From NCBI GenBank assembly GCA_021828405.1, contig JAKARZ010000001.1:124001-188000 (forward strand): a stretch of DNA of 64,000 nucleotides. Reading direction: 5' to 3'. A program made the translations under genes and the position numbers. Under the pieces are notes generated by a model. It was not told the DNA's origin. It made no database searches and worked only from the letters and a program-made list of their open reading frames with translations. Shown in pieces: positions 33,877-45,000 of this stretch; within the stretch, counting starts at the first letter, position 1; every line of letters starts with the position of its first letter. The DNA is from Bacillota bacterium (GTDB taxonomy: Bacteria > Bacillota_E > Sulfobacillia > Sulfobacillales > JAIMBI01).

Positions 33877-36800
33877 ATGAATATTCCAGAGTTGTTATCT
33901 GAGGTCGAGGCTAATTATACCAATTATTTGCGAACTACATTCTACATAAGAAACCAGGCGCTGCGAGAGTCATTTGCTGATGCCCTCGGAAAGGAGAACT
34001 TAGCGCGAGGCCCCTACCTGGAGTCGACGCCGCAATTTAGTAAAGGCACCTCGCTGAGAATGCTGCTGGCTGAGCTTTATCCGCACGAGCAGTGGGACGA
34101 ACGCTTTCTGCAGGCCGTCAGAGGTGACCAAGCACTCTACTCCCATCAAGAGCATGCCATCCGGTCGACTGCCCGCGGGGACGGCGTGGTGGTGGCTACC
34201 GGTACGGGGAGTGGCAAGACGGAGGCGTTTCTGCTACCCATTCTAGTCCACCTGTATCGGCAGTGGAAACGGTCGTCGCAGAAGCAGCCGGGCATCCGTG
34301 CTTTGCTCCTGTATCCGATGAACGCGTTGGTGGCCGACCAGCGCGACCGTTTAGGTGAAATGGCACAAGCCCTTCAACAGGACGCCTCCGGATTTCAGTT
34401 CACGTTTGGACAATACATCGGGGCGACGCCGGAAAGCGTGCCCCCGCAAGATGGCGGATATCCGGGCGAGTTGCTGACCCGCGCCGAAATGCAGGCGACG
34501 CCACCCGATATTCTCATCACCAACTATTCGATGCTGGAGTATCTGCTCATTCGTCCCGACGACAGCGAGCTGTTTGACCATGGCCACGCAGCATTCTGGC
34601 AGTTCTTGGTGCTCGACGAAGCCCATCAGTACCGCGGGGCTAAGGGCATTGAACTGGCGATGCTGATGCGGCGCCTCAAGGACCGGCTGCGTGCGGGCGG
34701 CCGACAAGCGCCATTCACCTGCATCGCGACCAGTGCCACCCTGGGAGAGCCCTCTCTCAAATCGAAAACCTCCGTGGCCGCGTTCGCGTCATCGCTGTTT
34801 GATGAGCCGTTTTCCAGTGACCAAGTCACCTTCGGTGACGCCCGCCCAGCTCCCGCGAAGGGGACAGTCCCGGTGGACTGGCAGTCCTACCAAAACCACC
34901 TTCAAGCGATGGCCTCAGGCGGGTGCACAGCGAAAGATCTGGCATTACTTCTGCGCGACGATGCCAACTTTGCACTTCTGGTGAGGAGCCTGGGTGAAGG
35001 CCCGCTGTCCTTGACCAAGTTGGCCGAGTTGGTATTCCCCACAGTCCCCAACGCCAGTGACCGGGAAGGCGCGCTAATTCGTTTGGTCGATTGCGCGGTC
35101 GCGGCGGCCCCGTCGCCCGACGCACCTCCGCTCCTGTCGGTGCGCTATCACTTCCTCCTGCGGGCACTCCAAGGGGTGCGCGTCACTCTGGGCCCAGTGC
35201 CCCGGATTCATTTAACAGGTCGTGCCACGCCCACCACTGGGTATCCGTTCGAGTTGGCGCTGTGCCGGTACTGCGGCCAGCATTACTTGGCCGGCCGCAT
35301 CGTCAACAACCAGTTTCTGCCGCCCATCACCGATCCCACCCATGATGACTATCACCAAGTGTTTTTTCTCCCCACCTCGGGAACGGACCGCGAGGACCTC
35401 GAAGGTGCCCCGACCTACGGGGAGTGGGTCTGCACCCGTTGCGGAGACGGAGGCGAACAGGACACGTGCGAGCATCAATCCCGGGTTCAGCTGTTCCGAG
35501 TGGAGGCAGGCCAAGGTGACAAGTTTACGTGCCTGGTGTGCCAACAAAGCGGCGAAGACGTCATTCGCGAGTTGTTCCACGGATCGGACGCCCCGCACGC
35601 GGTCATCGTTACCGCCCTGCATTCTCAGTTGCCCCTATCCCGCCGCCGGATCCTAGCTTTCGCCGACAGCCGCCAGCGTGCCGCATTTTTTGCGTGGTAT
35701 GTTTCCGAGTCGTACCGCACGATCGTCGAGCGCAATAGGATTTGGCGCACAGTAACCAAACTCACCCAGAAAGGCGAGGACGCGTCCCTCGAGGACACCG
35801 CGTTGGGTGTGGCAGGCTTGCTGCGGTCCGAAGGCGTGGTGCCGGAGTCCAGTTCACGGACTTCAGTTCAGCGCCACAGCTGGACCGAGGCGTTAAAAGA
35901 AGTACTGGCCACCTCCGATACCCGCAGTCTCGAGGCCACCGGTCTCTTAATCGGTCGCATCCAGCTTCCCCGGTGGTGGACGGTTCCGGAAGAGATTCGG
36001 TTTCAGCACCATCTGACTGACGACCTAGTTCGCGAGATCATGCGGTGGATCCTGCATTCCCTGGTCGCTCAGAAGGCGGTCGCACTGCCTGAGGCGACTC
36101 CTGATGTGGACTGGGCGGAGGTGAGTTATGGTTCGGAACCCAAGGTGTTTGTGGTGGGCAAGCCGGGGAGCACCGCCAAGGCGGTGGCCATCGATAGCTC
36201 CCGCTCCAATCGGGTGCGCGTCCTTGCGCGAACCCTGGCGGCGATGGCGGACACACCAACTCAGTGGCGTGCATACCTGGACCAGGCGGCAGCGCTGACC
36301 CGCGCCCTGCTGGAGCACACGGTGATACTGCAGAAGCGTCAAGAGGTGCACGACGATTGGTTGATACACCAAAAACCTGGCGGCTATGCCGTGAATCTTG
36401 CGTGGTGGCGCTGGACCGCGATTGACGACCCGTACGAGTCCCCCATGCGACAGTGCCCCTCCTGTCACCGGGTCACCAGTTGGTCGCTAGCAGATGTGTG
36501 CCCCACCTGGACCTGCCTGGGAACCCTGCGCCCCCTGGACGGCAGTATCCTCGAGCAGAATCACTACCGGGCTCTGCACCTCCAACACTTGCCGGCCACC
36601 CTCCGCGCGGAAGAACACACGGCGCAACTGAGTCGAGAAAAGGCTCTGGACTTTCAAAGCGCGTTTAAACGCGGGGCAATTAACGTCTTAAGTAGCTCAA
36701 CAACTTTTGAGGTTGGAGTAGACCTCGGAAACTTGGACGTTGTACTCTTAAGAAATGTACCTCCGGAGACGTATAATTACGCACAACGCGTTGGTCGTGC

Positions 36801-38409
36801 TGGCCGCCGAGGTGGATTTCCTGGAGTGGCGATCACGTATTGCAACCGATCACCACACGATCTCTACCATTTTGAACACCCGGAGGATATGATCAGTGGG
36901 CGCTCTCGCCCACCAGTGCTTCACATTGAGAACGACGTCATCGTACGGCGCCACTGGGCCGCCGTCGTCCTCTCAGAGTATTTCCGCCATGGACACCGAG
37001 AGCGCTTTGGTGCTGTGAGAGACTTCCTTGGGGGACAGATGGACCACCCTACGGTGCTGGCCTCTCTAGCAGAATTTATCAGTCGAGACCCCTTGCGCTG
37101 GCAGGAGGCATTTGCGCGGATCGTGCCCGCCAGTCTCCAGGTTTCGACGGCAACTCTCAACGACTGGATGGCCGACTTCTTGGCTCCCGACGGGCCGCTC
37201 AGCCGTACTATCGCTCAGGTCGTTGGTGAGTGGAACCAGGCCAAACAGTACGAGACACGAAGCAAAAACGAGGGACACTACAAAGACGCCGAGTGGGCAC
37301 AACGTCGCAGCAAACATATTGAAAGCCAGAATCTCATTGGATTCCTATCAAGAAATGTGGTTATACCAAAATATGGATTTCCAGTGGACTTGGTAGAACT
37401 GGAGTTGTTGTCAGATGCCTCGGAGACTGGTGACGTGGTGCTGCAAAGAGACCTGTCACAGGCTATAGCCGAGTTTGCTCCGTCAGCACAGGTCGTCGCC
37501 AACAAGAAGCTGTGGACCTCAGCGGCGGTCAAACGTGGTCCCCAAGGTGTGTGGCGTCAGGGAAGATACCGGACGTGCAAAGCCCACGGCACACTGGATT
37601 GGGTAGACAATATGGGAATGTTCCCGGGGGTGGCCTGTTGCGCATCCGCCCAGGAGCGAAACTATTTGATTCCCGAGTGGGGCTTTACCACCGACCGCAA
37701 GCGACCCTCGGATCTCCGCACCCAGCCCGTCCGCTTGTTTTCCAGTCGACCGTATTTCGCGGAGGCGGCGGACCCGGCCGGATGGACTCGGACGCTTCAC
37801 CTGCCGACGGATGATCCCCGCCTCACGGCGTACGACGTGCGTCCGGGAACAATTGTCCTGGTTTCCGAGGGAAAGCGTGGCCAAGGTTTTTCCATCTGCG
37901 CTGAGTGCGGGACGGCCGATGCCAAGCCCCTCCGCTCGCCCCACAAGACCCCGTTCGGCACCCAGTGCTCGGCGCACCCACTGCCATTGACCTCCCTGGC
38001 CCATCAATTTCGCACCCACGTTTTGCGCTTGGACCTTCGTTCAGACGCCATGCCGTCCGTGGCTCTGGCGTACGGACTCGCATACGCGCTCCAGCTCGGC
38101 GCTGCCGAGGTAATGGAGGTGCCGCTCACTGACCTGCAGGCCCTGGTGTTCGCGATCGACCCGTTGAGCGTGCTACTGGTGGACAATGTCCCAGGCGGCG
38201 CGGGCTTGGTCTCCCAATTGGTGTCGCAAAACGTATTGTTGGACGTGCTCACCGCGGCCACCGCGCGTTTGTCTGGCAACTGCGGGTGCGACGACAAGTC
38301 TAGTTGCTACGGATGCCTCAAGACTTACGGTAACCAGTTCATCCATCATGAGCTTAGCCGGGGTCCGGTCTTCGAGTTCTTGACGACATTGCGCAGGGAA
38401 CTGTCGTAG
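33877..38409 (+). CDS. DEAD/DEAH-box helicase with DUF1998-like C-terminus
   Basis: A 1510-residue superfamily 2 helicase. Q-motif-like SHQEHAIRST precedes Walker A VVATGTGSGKTEAF (~105-118). DEAH is in VLDEAHQYRG (~247); SATLG is motif III. The C-terminal RecA half has STTFEVGVDLGNLDVVLL and YNYAQRVGRAGRRG. Zinc-binding cysteine clusters occur at CRYCGQ, CTRCG, CLVCQ and CPSCH. The end, CGCDDKSSCYGCLKTY, is the cysteine signature of DUF1998, as in MrfA/YprA, DrmB-like and Druantia DruE proteins. The ATG at 33877 has GGAGG seven bases before it. Together with the preceding gene it resembles two-gene helicase defence systems such as type III Druantia, but the partner is not clearly DruH. Parts (33600-34000, 36680-37420) are AT-richer than the surroundings, a sign of transfer. 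Confidence 0.85.
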   Translation: MNIPELLSEVEANYTNYLRTTFYIRNQALRESFADALGKENLARGPYLESTPQFSKGTSLRMLLAELYPHEQWDERFLQAVRGDQALYSHQEHAIRSTARGDGVVVATGTGSGKTEAFLLPILVHLYRQWKRSSQKQPGIRALLLYPMNALVADQRDRLGEMAQALQQDASGFQFTFGQYIGATPESVPPQDGGYPGELLTRAEMQATPPDILITNYSMLEYLLIRPDDSELFDHGHAAFWQFLVLDEAHQYRGAKGIELAMLMRRLKDRLRAGGRQAPFTCIATSATLGEPSLKSKTSVAAFASSLFDEPFSSDQVTFGDARPAPAKGTVPVDWQSYQNHLQAMASGGCTAKDLALLLRDDANFALLVRSLGEGPLSLTKLAELVFPTVPNASDREGALIRLVDCAVAAAPSPDAPPLLSVRYHFLLRALQGVRVTLGPVPRIHLTGRATPTTGYPFELALCRYCGQHYLAGRIVNNQFLPPITDPTHDDYHQVFFLPTSGTDREDLEGAPTYGEWVCTRCGDGGEQDTCEHQSRVQLFRVEAGQGDKFTCLVCQQSGEDVIRELFHGSDAPHAVIVTALHSQLPLSRRRILAFADSRQRAAFFAWYVSESYRTIVERNRIWRTVTKLTQKGEDASLEDTALGVAGLLRSEGVVPESSSRTSVQRHSWTEALKEVLATSDTRSLEATGLLIGRIQLPRWWTVPEEIRFQHHLTDDLVREIMRWILHSLVAQKAVALPEATPDVDWAEVSYGSEPKVFVVGKPGSTAKAVAIDSSRSNRVRVLARTLAAMADTPTQWRAYLDQAAALTRALLEHTVILQKRQEVHDDWLIHQKPGGYAVNLAWWRWTAIDDPYESPMRQCPSCHRVTSWSLADVCPTWTCLGTLRPLDGSILEQNHYRALHLQHLPATLRAEEHTAQLSREKALDFQSAFKRGAINVLSSSTTFEVGVDLGNLDVVLLRNVPPETYNYAQRVGRAGRRGGFPGVAITYCNRSPHDLYHFEHPEDMISGRSRPPVLHIENDVIVRRHWAAVVLSEYFRHGHRERFGAVRDFLGGQMDHPTVLASLAEFISRDPLRWQEAFARIVPASLQVSTATLNDWMADFLAPDGPLSRTIAQVVGEWNQAKQYETRSKNEGHYKDAEWAQRRSKHIESQNLIGFLSRNVVIPKYGFPVDLVELELLSDASETGDVVLQRDLSQAIAEFAPSAQVVANKKLWTSAAVKRGPQGVWRQGRYRTCKAHGTLDWVDNMGMFPGVACCASAQERNYLIPEWGFTTDRKRPSDLRTQPVRLFSSRPYFAEAADPAGWTRTLHLPTDDPRLTAYDVRPGTIVLVSEGKRGQGFSICAECGTADAKPLRSPHKTPFGTQCSAHPLPLTSLAHQFRTHVLRLDLRSDAMPSVALAYGLAYALQLGAAEVMEVPLTDLQALVFAIDPLSVLLVDNVPGGAGLVSQLVSQNVLLDVLTAATARLSGNCGCDDKSSCYGCLKTYGNQFIHHELSRGPVFEFLTTLRRELS

Positions 38410-38478
38410 GCGCCACGTACTGGGAGCGCCTTGCGGCAGGTGCACTATCGGTACTTTCGCAGTTGAGCCCGCGCGGGC

Positions 38479-38720
38479 ATGCTCGCGGCGGATGGGAGGC
38501 ATCGGCAGACCCTCACCGGCACCCCGCAAGGCGGCATCCTGTCACCGTTGCAACCGGTGGCCGCCCTGCTGGAGGCACTCGGGGTCACCCAGAACCATTA
38601 TCGCCCGCACTCGTCCAACGGCCATCCCTTCTCGGAAGCCCCGTGCAAGACGCTCCAACACCGCCCCGATTGCCCAGACCGGTTCCCCACCATGGCGGTG
38701 GCCCGCCGGTTCCTCCGGTG
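38479..38720 (+). pseudogene. Chimeric fossil: group II intron RT piece joined to IS3-type integrase piece
   Basis: A single small frame first reads RQTLTGTPQGGILSPL, the RT domain-4 block of group II intron reverse transcriptases. Without interruption it continues with LEALGVTQNHYRPHSSNGHP, FSEAPCKTLQHRPDCPDRFP and MAVARRF, the end of an IS3-family OrfB transposase (DDE integrase). Two unrelated mobile-element fragments are thus fused. It lies between the stops of the two convergent helicase operons. Confidence 0.7.
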
Positions 38721-38722
38721 CA

Positions 38723-41700
38723 TCACAGTTCCCACCCCCCCTTGACTCGCCTGAGCAATTCGCTTATCCGCGCGCGTTTGGCTGGATCGATTGCGGCGCC
38801 CACTTCCAGCATCACGGAAAGCGTCGGTTCCCACGGCGCCAATTCTTGAAACAACTCGCCGATGACATCTGCCAGGTCTTGCAGTTCCCCCGCTTTAAGC
38901 ACCTGTTCGGACCGCATCCGTCCAGCGGGCAGGGGTGGGGGTGGAGGCGGGGGTGGGGGTGGGCTGGTCCGAAGGCCGACGCGCACCCGTCCCGCATCGG
39001 CGGCGCCCACCGGCCACGTGAGTCCATCAGCATCCAGCGTGATGAGACCCGCATCGTGCGCTTCGCTGAGGGCCCGCCTCACTACGCTCCATGGCAGGGA
39101 GCGATCCGAGTCGGCTAGCGCGGCCGCGATGGCCATGCCCGTGGAGGCCCCGTTGCTCCAGGCCATGGGAATTGTCGCCGGAAGGATGTCCATCACCCCC
39201 ACGGGCGTCGGGGGAGCATACAACTTGGCCATGGCCGTCCAAACCCCGGCCGGCACCGACTCGCCCCATAAACTCACCGGTCCGTTGACGAGCCACAGTG
39301 CCCCGGCTTGCACGGCTTCCGTGACCGCGTCATCCAACGCCCGCTCCGCAACCTTCGGCACCGCACGCGACTCGGAAAACCCGTCGTGCGCGATGTCCAC
39401 CACGGTGGTGCCGGAGAAATATTGGTGCAAATGACCCCGGGACAGCCCGCCGTCAGCGGGCCACAGGCTGGGCAACTGATGGGGGACCAACAAGGGAGGC
39501 GCCAAGTGATCCAGCTCTGCGGCTTCCGGCAGCACCACTTCGAGGCTGGATTCGCGCATTTCCTCGGAGCCAATGGACTCTCGCCACCACGTGCGCACCG
39601 AGCGATCCGGCCGCATGGCCCGTAAAACGATCAAGCCCGACTCCATGCCTTGTTTGACCGTGTCCCAAATCCCCTCGGTGTTGAGCATCTTCGGCAAGGC
39701 GGGCACGGACGCGAACGCCCCCACGAGGTCCTTCAACCGACGGGCCGTGTCGCCCGCCCGCCACAAGTCGTAGGGTCCACCGGGCAAAATCGCTTCCGCG
39801 CTCACCGCCGTCTCTTGGATGCGCGCCCGGTTATCCTGCTTGATCTGTTCAAACAGCGGCCGCCGCGAATCGACGGTTAATTTGAACGCTGACGGTGCCC
39901 CATCCTTCCCCATCGACACCACGATGCTGTACGTCTGTGCGACCAGCCCGGGCAGCTCCTGGCGCACCTCACTTTGATATTGTTTCAGCCGCTGCAGGCG
40001 GCCCGCATCGACCGCCTGACTCTTTAAGAGTTCTTCCACCAAATCCCAAGCCAGGAGGGCCTCCAACCGGTCGTGCAGCGTGCGCAGGGTGCTGCGGTCA
40101 GGGACCGCCAGCACCACCGCATTGGGATAAACCCGAGGCCGGTCAGCGCTGGTGGTTTCCTGCAAAAAGCGCTTGGCCGTGGCGCTCGGATCGCTGGACG
40201 CGGACACCGCCTCGGGTCCCAAAATGGCGTAGTGGAACGCGCCATCATCCTCAACATCCGCGGGGGAGCGCGGAAGAAGGTGCACCACCGCCCCCGAGGC
40301 GCGTGCGCCGCTCGTCAACAACTTGGTCCCGCCGATCTCCTCCAAGAGCCTTAAGGCAATCTCGTCGGGATGCGACGCGACACGCGTCCGCGCGTCGTTG
40401 TGCATCTGCTTCAGGTTGGGCCGCGACCCCAATTGCCACACCTTAGGCAGCTCGGCGCCCGACCCACTCGCGAGCCCCTCTTCATCGAGGAACCATGACC
40501 GGTCCGCCCAGCCCGCCAGTCCCTTCTCCAGCTGAATCCGATCCGGACCGGCGCTGCCAATCAGGACGGCCAGGTCTCGGGTCGCGGCCCGCTGGCCAAT
40601 GGGCTGAGAGTGCAAGAACGTGGCCATGACCGCCTGCTCGATCTCCCGGGCCGACAGGCCCACCGTCTCCTGCTGCACCCGGCGCGCCTTGTCCAACTCG
40701 CCCGGCAGGATGGTGAGCCACTCCTGGCGCTTCCCGTCGTAGTCTTCCGTGGCGGCAACGCCCGCCAGTTCGCGGGCGGCGTCGGAAAGCTCCTGGGCGT
40801 CGGGGGCGGCTAAGAAAATATTGGTGCTGATCAGGAGTTGGTCGTCCCACGCCTCGGCGTCGCGCAGCGCCAGGGCAAAAGTCCGCAAGATGCCCCGCGT
40901 GCGCTGAAACCCTTCCAGTTGCGTCCACTTGGTGTAAAGCACCTCGGTGAGGTCGGGATGAAATGGATAATGGGCCTTGTAGCGCTCTTCCGCCTGCCCC
41001 CCTTCTCTCTTCGTGGCCGGGTCCACCGCCGCGATACCCTTCAAGGCGGCCACGATGGGGGCCTGGAATCGACCGTGGTCACTCACGGACTCCGGTGTAA
41101 AGAACTGTCGCCGCAAGATTTCGGCCACGTCGTCCTTTTCCACCGGCTGGACGCTGTGGTCCTGCTCCCGCCGAAAGACCGACGCCAAGTCCGAGCTCAG
41201 TTCTTTGCCCAAGAGGTCGTTCTTCCGGGGATCGCTGGCCAGCAGCGACACGACCAAGGCGCAGCGGGGCACCTTGGCCACCGCCTGCGTCAGATATTGA
41301 AAGAAGTTTTGCATGCGCCCGCGCCACTCGGGGTGGTCGGCCACCTTCTCGCGCACATACATCAACACTTCGTCCACCAGCACCAGGGTGGCCAGACCGT
41401 CTTGCGCCGGGAGGCTCAGCAGATCGACCAAAAGGTTCTCGGCGGGTGCCGATTCGCGCTCGTCCGGGCGTCCATCCGCATGAAGCAGAGCCAGACCCGC
41501 GTCGCCCGCCAGCTGATAGGCCAACACACTCCAGGGCTGTTTGAGCCAGCGCGGGCGGCCGGCCGGATCCTCGATCTCCATCCCGCGCTCCACGTCCAAC
41601 TTGTCAAACGGCAGGCAAGCCACGCGTGCACGGGGGAGGGCAATCCCCGCATGCTCGCGGAACTCCCGCACCGCCGGCAGATCGGGCAAGCGGTCGGGGT

Positions 41701-42010
41701 CGTGCACCAGCTGGTACAGCGTGATCAGCGTATGGGTTTTCCCTCCGCCATAGGTGAGTTCCAGTTGGCGGATGGCTTTGTCGCTCTGGCCGTGCAGCCG
41801 GAGCATCACATCCTTGACCAGATCGCGCAAATTGAATGTGGGATAGGTGAGGCTGAAAAACTCGACGGGGTCGCGATATTGGATCGGGCCGCGGTTTCTC
41901 ACCACGTCATAGAGGTCGGCGGCAAACCGAGCCAGCGTCAGCTCACCCGTCTTCACGTCGTCGCGGACCTGCACCACATGGCGCCATGCCAAACTATTCG
42001 GCTTACTCAT
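38723..42010 (-). CDS. DUF499-family ATPase (Hma-type defence ATPase)
   Basis: A 1095-residue AAA-like ATPase of the DUF499 family. Walker A is in LTYGGGKTHTL (~86-95) and Walker B in ATLVLVDEVLMYV. Further family blocks are DPVEFFSLTYPTFNLRDLV, GFQRTRGILRTFALALR and FYLTDLT-like segments. A run of ten prolines near residue 1025 (PPPPPPPPPPLP) is a flexible linker before the C-terminal ~60 residues. The ATG overlaps the methylase stop by 8 bp, and GGAGGAGG lies inside the methylase gene. With the DUF1156 methylase and the SNF2-type helicase it forms the helicase-methylase-ATPase (Hma) set described among predicted defence systems. Confidence 0.85.
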   Translation of the reverse strand: MSKPNSLAWRHVVQVRDDVKTGELTLARFAADLYDVVRNRGPIQYRDPVEFFSLTYPTFNLRDLVKDVMLRLHGQSDKAIRQLELTYGGGKTHTLITLYQLVHDPDRLPDLPAVREFREHAGIALPRARVACLPFDKLDVERGMEIEDPAGRPRWLKQPWSVLAYQLAGDAGLALLHADGRPDERESAPAENLLVDLLSLPAQDGLATLVLVDEVLMYVREKVADHPEWRGRMQNFFQYLTQAVAKVPRCALVVSLLASDPRKNDLLGKELSSDLASVFRREQDHSVQPVEKDDVAEILRRQFFTPESVSDHGRFQAPIVAALKGIAAVDPATKREGGQAEERYKAHYPFHPDLTEVLYTKWTQLEGFQRTRGILRTFALALRDAEAWDDQLLISTNIFLAAPDAQELSDAARELAGVAATEDYDGKRQEWLTILPGELDKARRVQQETVGLSAREIEQAVMATFLHSQPIGQRAATRDLAVLIGSAGPDRIQLEKGLAGWADRSWFLDEEGLASGSGAELPKVWQLGSRPNLKQMHNDARTRVASHPDEIALRLLEEIGGTKLLTSGARASGAVVHLLPRSPADVEDDGAFHYAILGPEAVSASSDPSATAKRFLQETTSADRPRVYPNAVVLAVPDRSTLRTLHDRLEALLAWDLVEELLKSQAVDAGRLQRLKQYQSEVRQELPGLVAQTYSIVVSMGKDGAPSAFKLTVDSRRPLFEQIKQDNRARIQETAVSAEAILPGGPYDLWRAGDTARRLKDLVGAFASVPALPKMLNTEGIWDTVKQGMESGLIVLRAMRPDRSVRTWWRESIGSEEMRESSLEVVLPEAAELDHLAPPLLVPHQLPSLWPADGGLSRGHLHQYFSGTTVVDIAHDGFSESRAVPKVAERALDDAVTEAVQAGALWLVNGPVSLWGESVPAGVWTAMAKLYAPPTPVGVMDILPATIPMAWSNGASTGMAIAAALADSDRSLPWSVVRRALSEAHDAGLITLDADGLTWPVGAADAGRVRVGLRTSPPPPPPPPPPLPAGRMRSEQVLKAGELQDLADVIGELFQELAPWEPTLSVMLEVGAAIDPAKRARISELLRRVKGGWEL

Positions 42011-45000
42011 CGGCCTCCTCCATTCCCGCGAAGCGCGTTTGCTCTTGATTCAACGCCACACCGCGTCCCTGCAGATGATTGCTCACGCTCTCCAAAATGG
42101 CGCGCTCGCGCCCGCCGACTTCAGCCAATTCAATCAGCGCCTGCAGCACCGGGGCCACCAGCATGTTGCGTCTAAGTCCGCGCCGGTCAATGGACCGGTC
42201 CACTTCCCCCACATCCCCCGTGGCCCAGAGTTGCATCACCCGGTGAAGCTGGTCGATGAGGGGCGCGGGCCGACCGGGGGGATCTTCCCCCAGCGTCTTC
42301 GCTCCCCGCTGATTCCACGGCTTCAAGCGGGCGGTTTCTCCCCCGCCACCACTGTCCCGATCCTCATCCGCGTCCGCCTCCTCGTCTTCGTCGCCGCCAA
42401 AGTCCCCGTCCAGGGTGTCTCCCTTCCCCCCGCTGGACGAACCCTTGCGGGCCACCACATCCCACGGCTTCACCAGGGCCCCGTCCGACAACCCGCAGGA
42501 CACCGCATACAAGATGACCGAGCCAATGGGGGCGGGTTCCATCCCAAAGTCGTACCGGTGCAGCAAGTAGTACGTCGTGACGGCATCCAACCCGGCGGCG
42601 TCCGCCGCACCTTTCTCGCTCAAGACGCGGCCCACCACGAAGTCCACAACCAACCGCCGCACCTGCTGCAAAAACTCGGTCACCGTCATGAGGGAGCCTG
42701 GGCTGTTCGCCTTCCGCACCACCGGATGCTGCGAATACGCTTCCAGCGCCGGGCCGGTGGCGGCCCACACAAAGTCCGGTCCGCGGAGCCCCGCATCCCA
42801 ATAGTCGCAGAGTCGCGTCGCCATCCGCGCCTGCATGGCCTCCAGTACCGTGCCATCCCACCCGGGAGGTGCGGTGCCGAAGCGCTTTCTGCACACCAGC
42901 CACACCGACGACGAGAGCGCCGCTGAGGACAGCGCGCGCGTCCGGTTGGACATCTCCGTCTGAATGGGCCAGCTGGCGTCCACGACGAACCCCGCCCGGA
43001 TGATTGCGGACACCAGGGTTTCCCACGCATCCGGCTGCTTGTGGGCAAACACAATCACCAAGCGGCCCGTGGGGGCCAATGCCCGGTAGCTTTGCTCAAA
43101 CGCCCTGAACATGCCTTCTTCGTACGCGTGCTTTGATGCCTCGTGGTCTCCCCCAAACCGGCTGGCATCGTCGATGAGCTCGCCATCCTCGGCGTCCTGG
43201 TCCCACTTCGGGCTCAGCGGCGCGCCAAATGCCTGGTCAAGCTCGGGCGACAAGCCATGGAGACTGCGGCGCAGCCACACATAGAAAAAATCCATGAGGT
43301 CCGCATACGGGATGGCGTCGTAATACGGGGGGTCTGTCAGCACCACATCGACGCCCTGGTTCTCCGCAAGGGTTGCACTGACCAGTCGCACCGATGGCGC
43401 GGGCACATCGGCAGTTGCCATCAAGGCGTGGCCCAGGAATCGCGTGACCCACTCCAATTGGCCCGCTAGACCCCCACTGGTGTCACCGAGCGGATTCACC
43501 TCGGATAAATCCCATGTAATTGGCAGTCTAAATCCGGCAAACGTGTGCGTGATCGTCTCTCGGCCAATATGCCAGTTGCACACCGCACTCCCGTAATCAG
43601 CCACTCGGTCCATGGCGGCCGCCAAATACGCCGATATGGCCTCCATCCACTCGGGGGGGTAGTTTTGCGCGGCCGCCTCGCTACGGAGATCTTGGATGGC
43701 ATTCGTGATCGCGCCCAACGCCAGCAGCTGCCGTGGGGTGAACAACTTGGACCAGCGATCAAATCCAAATCCATCCACCGAAAACGCTCGACTGGCACCG
43801 GATCCGCCCCGAGGTGTGGGCTCATGCGGCACGCCAAAGGGCACGCGCGAGAAGACGCGGTCCAATTCGCGGGCAGCCGCCTCGGCTCGCTCCATCTCCA
43901 AGGGGGTTGGCACACGGTACTCCTTGCCCTTCGCCCCGTCGACAATGACCGCCGTCATGACGGTGCCCAGCCTGCCAGCCCGGCCCTCCAGCCTCAGGTC
44001 CTCCATCGTCATGATGGTCGTACACACCGGGCAGGTGGCGCCTGACCGGGACATGGTTCCTTGACCGAGCTGCTTGTCGCGCTGCTTGCGTTGGGCCGCG
44101 CTGCCGGTTGAGAGCGGGACCGACCCGTCGATGTCAAAGTCCACGCCGGTGCGGTCAGCGCGGGGGGCTACCGTGAGGAGCACACGCTTGGCGTCTTTCT
44201 TGACCAGCCACTTGGTCTTCAGCAGCGGGAGTGTGGCGCGGCAGTTCTTGCACGTGACCGTGCGCGCCCAGAGATACGCCACCGTCGGCTTTCCGTCGAT
44301 GGTGGGGTAGAACTCTTGGAGTTCACTGCGGACACGGTCCAGCAGCCACTGTCCCCAGGCGCGGACGTGCCAGGACAGGTCCGCGTCCGGGACTTGCAGA
44401 AATTCCAATTGATCGGGGTTGGCCGGCGTCGAGCGTCCCTTGCCTGGGGTCTGGTGGGACCCGGCCCGATGTTTGGCCCACGCCGCCTGAAACTCGGGCG
44501 ACTTCAGCGCGAAGTCCGGCAGCGGCCGTGTCTGACCGGAAAACCGCTGCGGGTATTCCAGCGTGCACTTGAGGACAAACCACGCCACCGGGTTGATGTC
44601 GCCCGCCGCCACCTCGCAGCCGAGCCGCATGGCTTCAAACGGGATGGCGCCTCCCCCCGCAAACGGATCCAACACCCTCGGCGCCCGTCCCCCATACGCG
44701 GCCCGAATTTGCTCGCGGAACCACGCCACGTCGGGATGGGATTCCCGTCCCCAGTGCAAAATGCCGCCGGTCGTTTCTTCCTTAATCTTTCCGGACTGCT
44801 TGTTGGGGCGGCGAACCACCGTGCCGCCAAGTTTTGCAATCAAATCCTTCCGCGCGGCTGCCGAGCCGGGGTCCGGCAGCAGCGTGGCGATAAGCGCGGC
44901 GCGTGCGGCCGCCAGGGGCCGCCGCGCCGGCCAGATGTGCAGGGTCGAAATGTGTCCGTGGCGGACACTCTTTTCATGGACCGAGTCGAGGGACGCCTGC

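Noticed and set aside
40838..42175. 445-codon plus-strand frame under the DUF499 ATPase
   Set aside because: Antisense shadow of a conserved coding gene without its own start signals.
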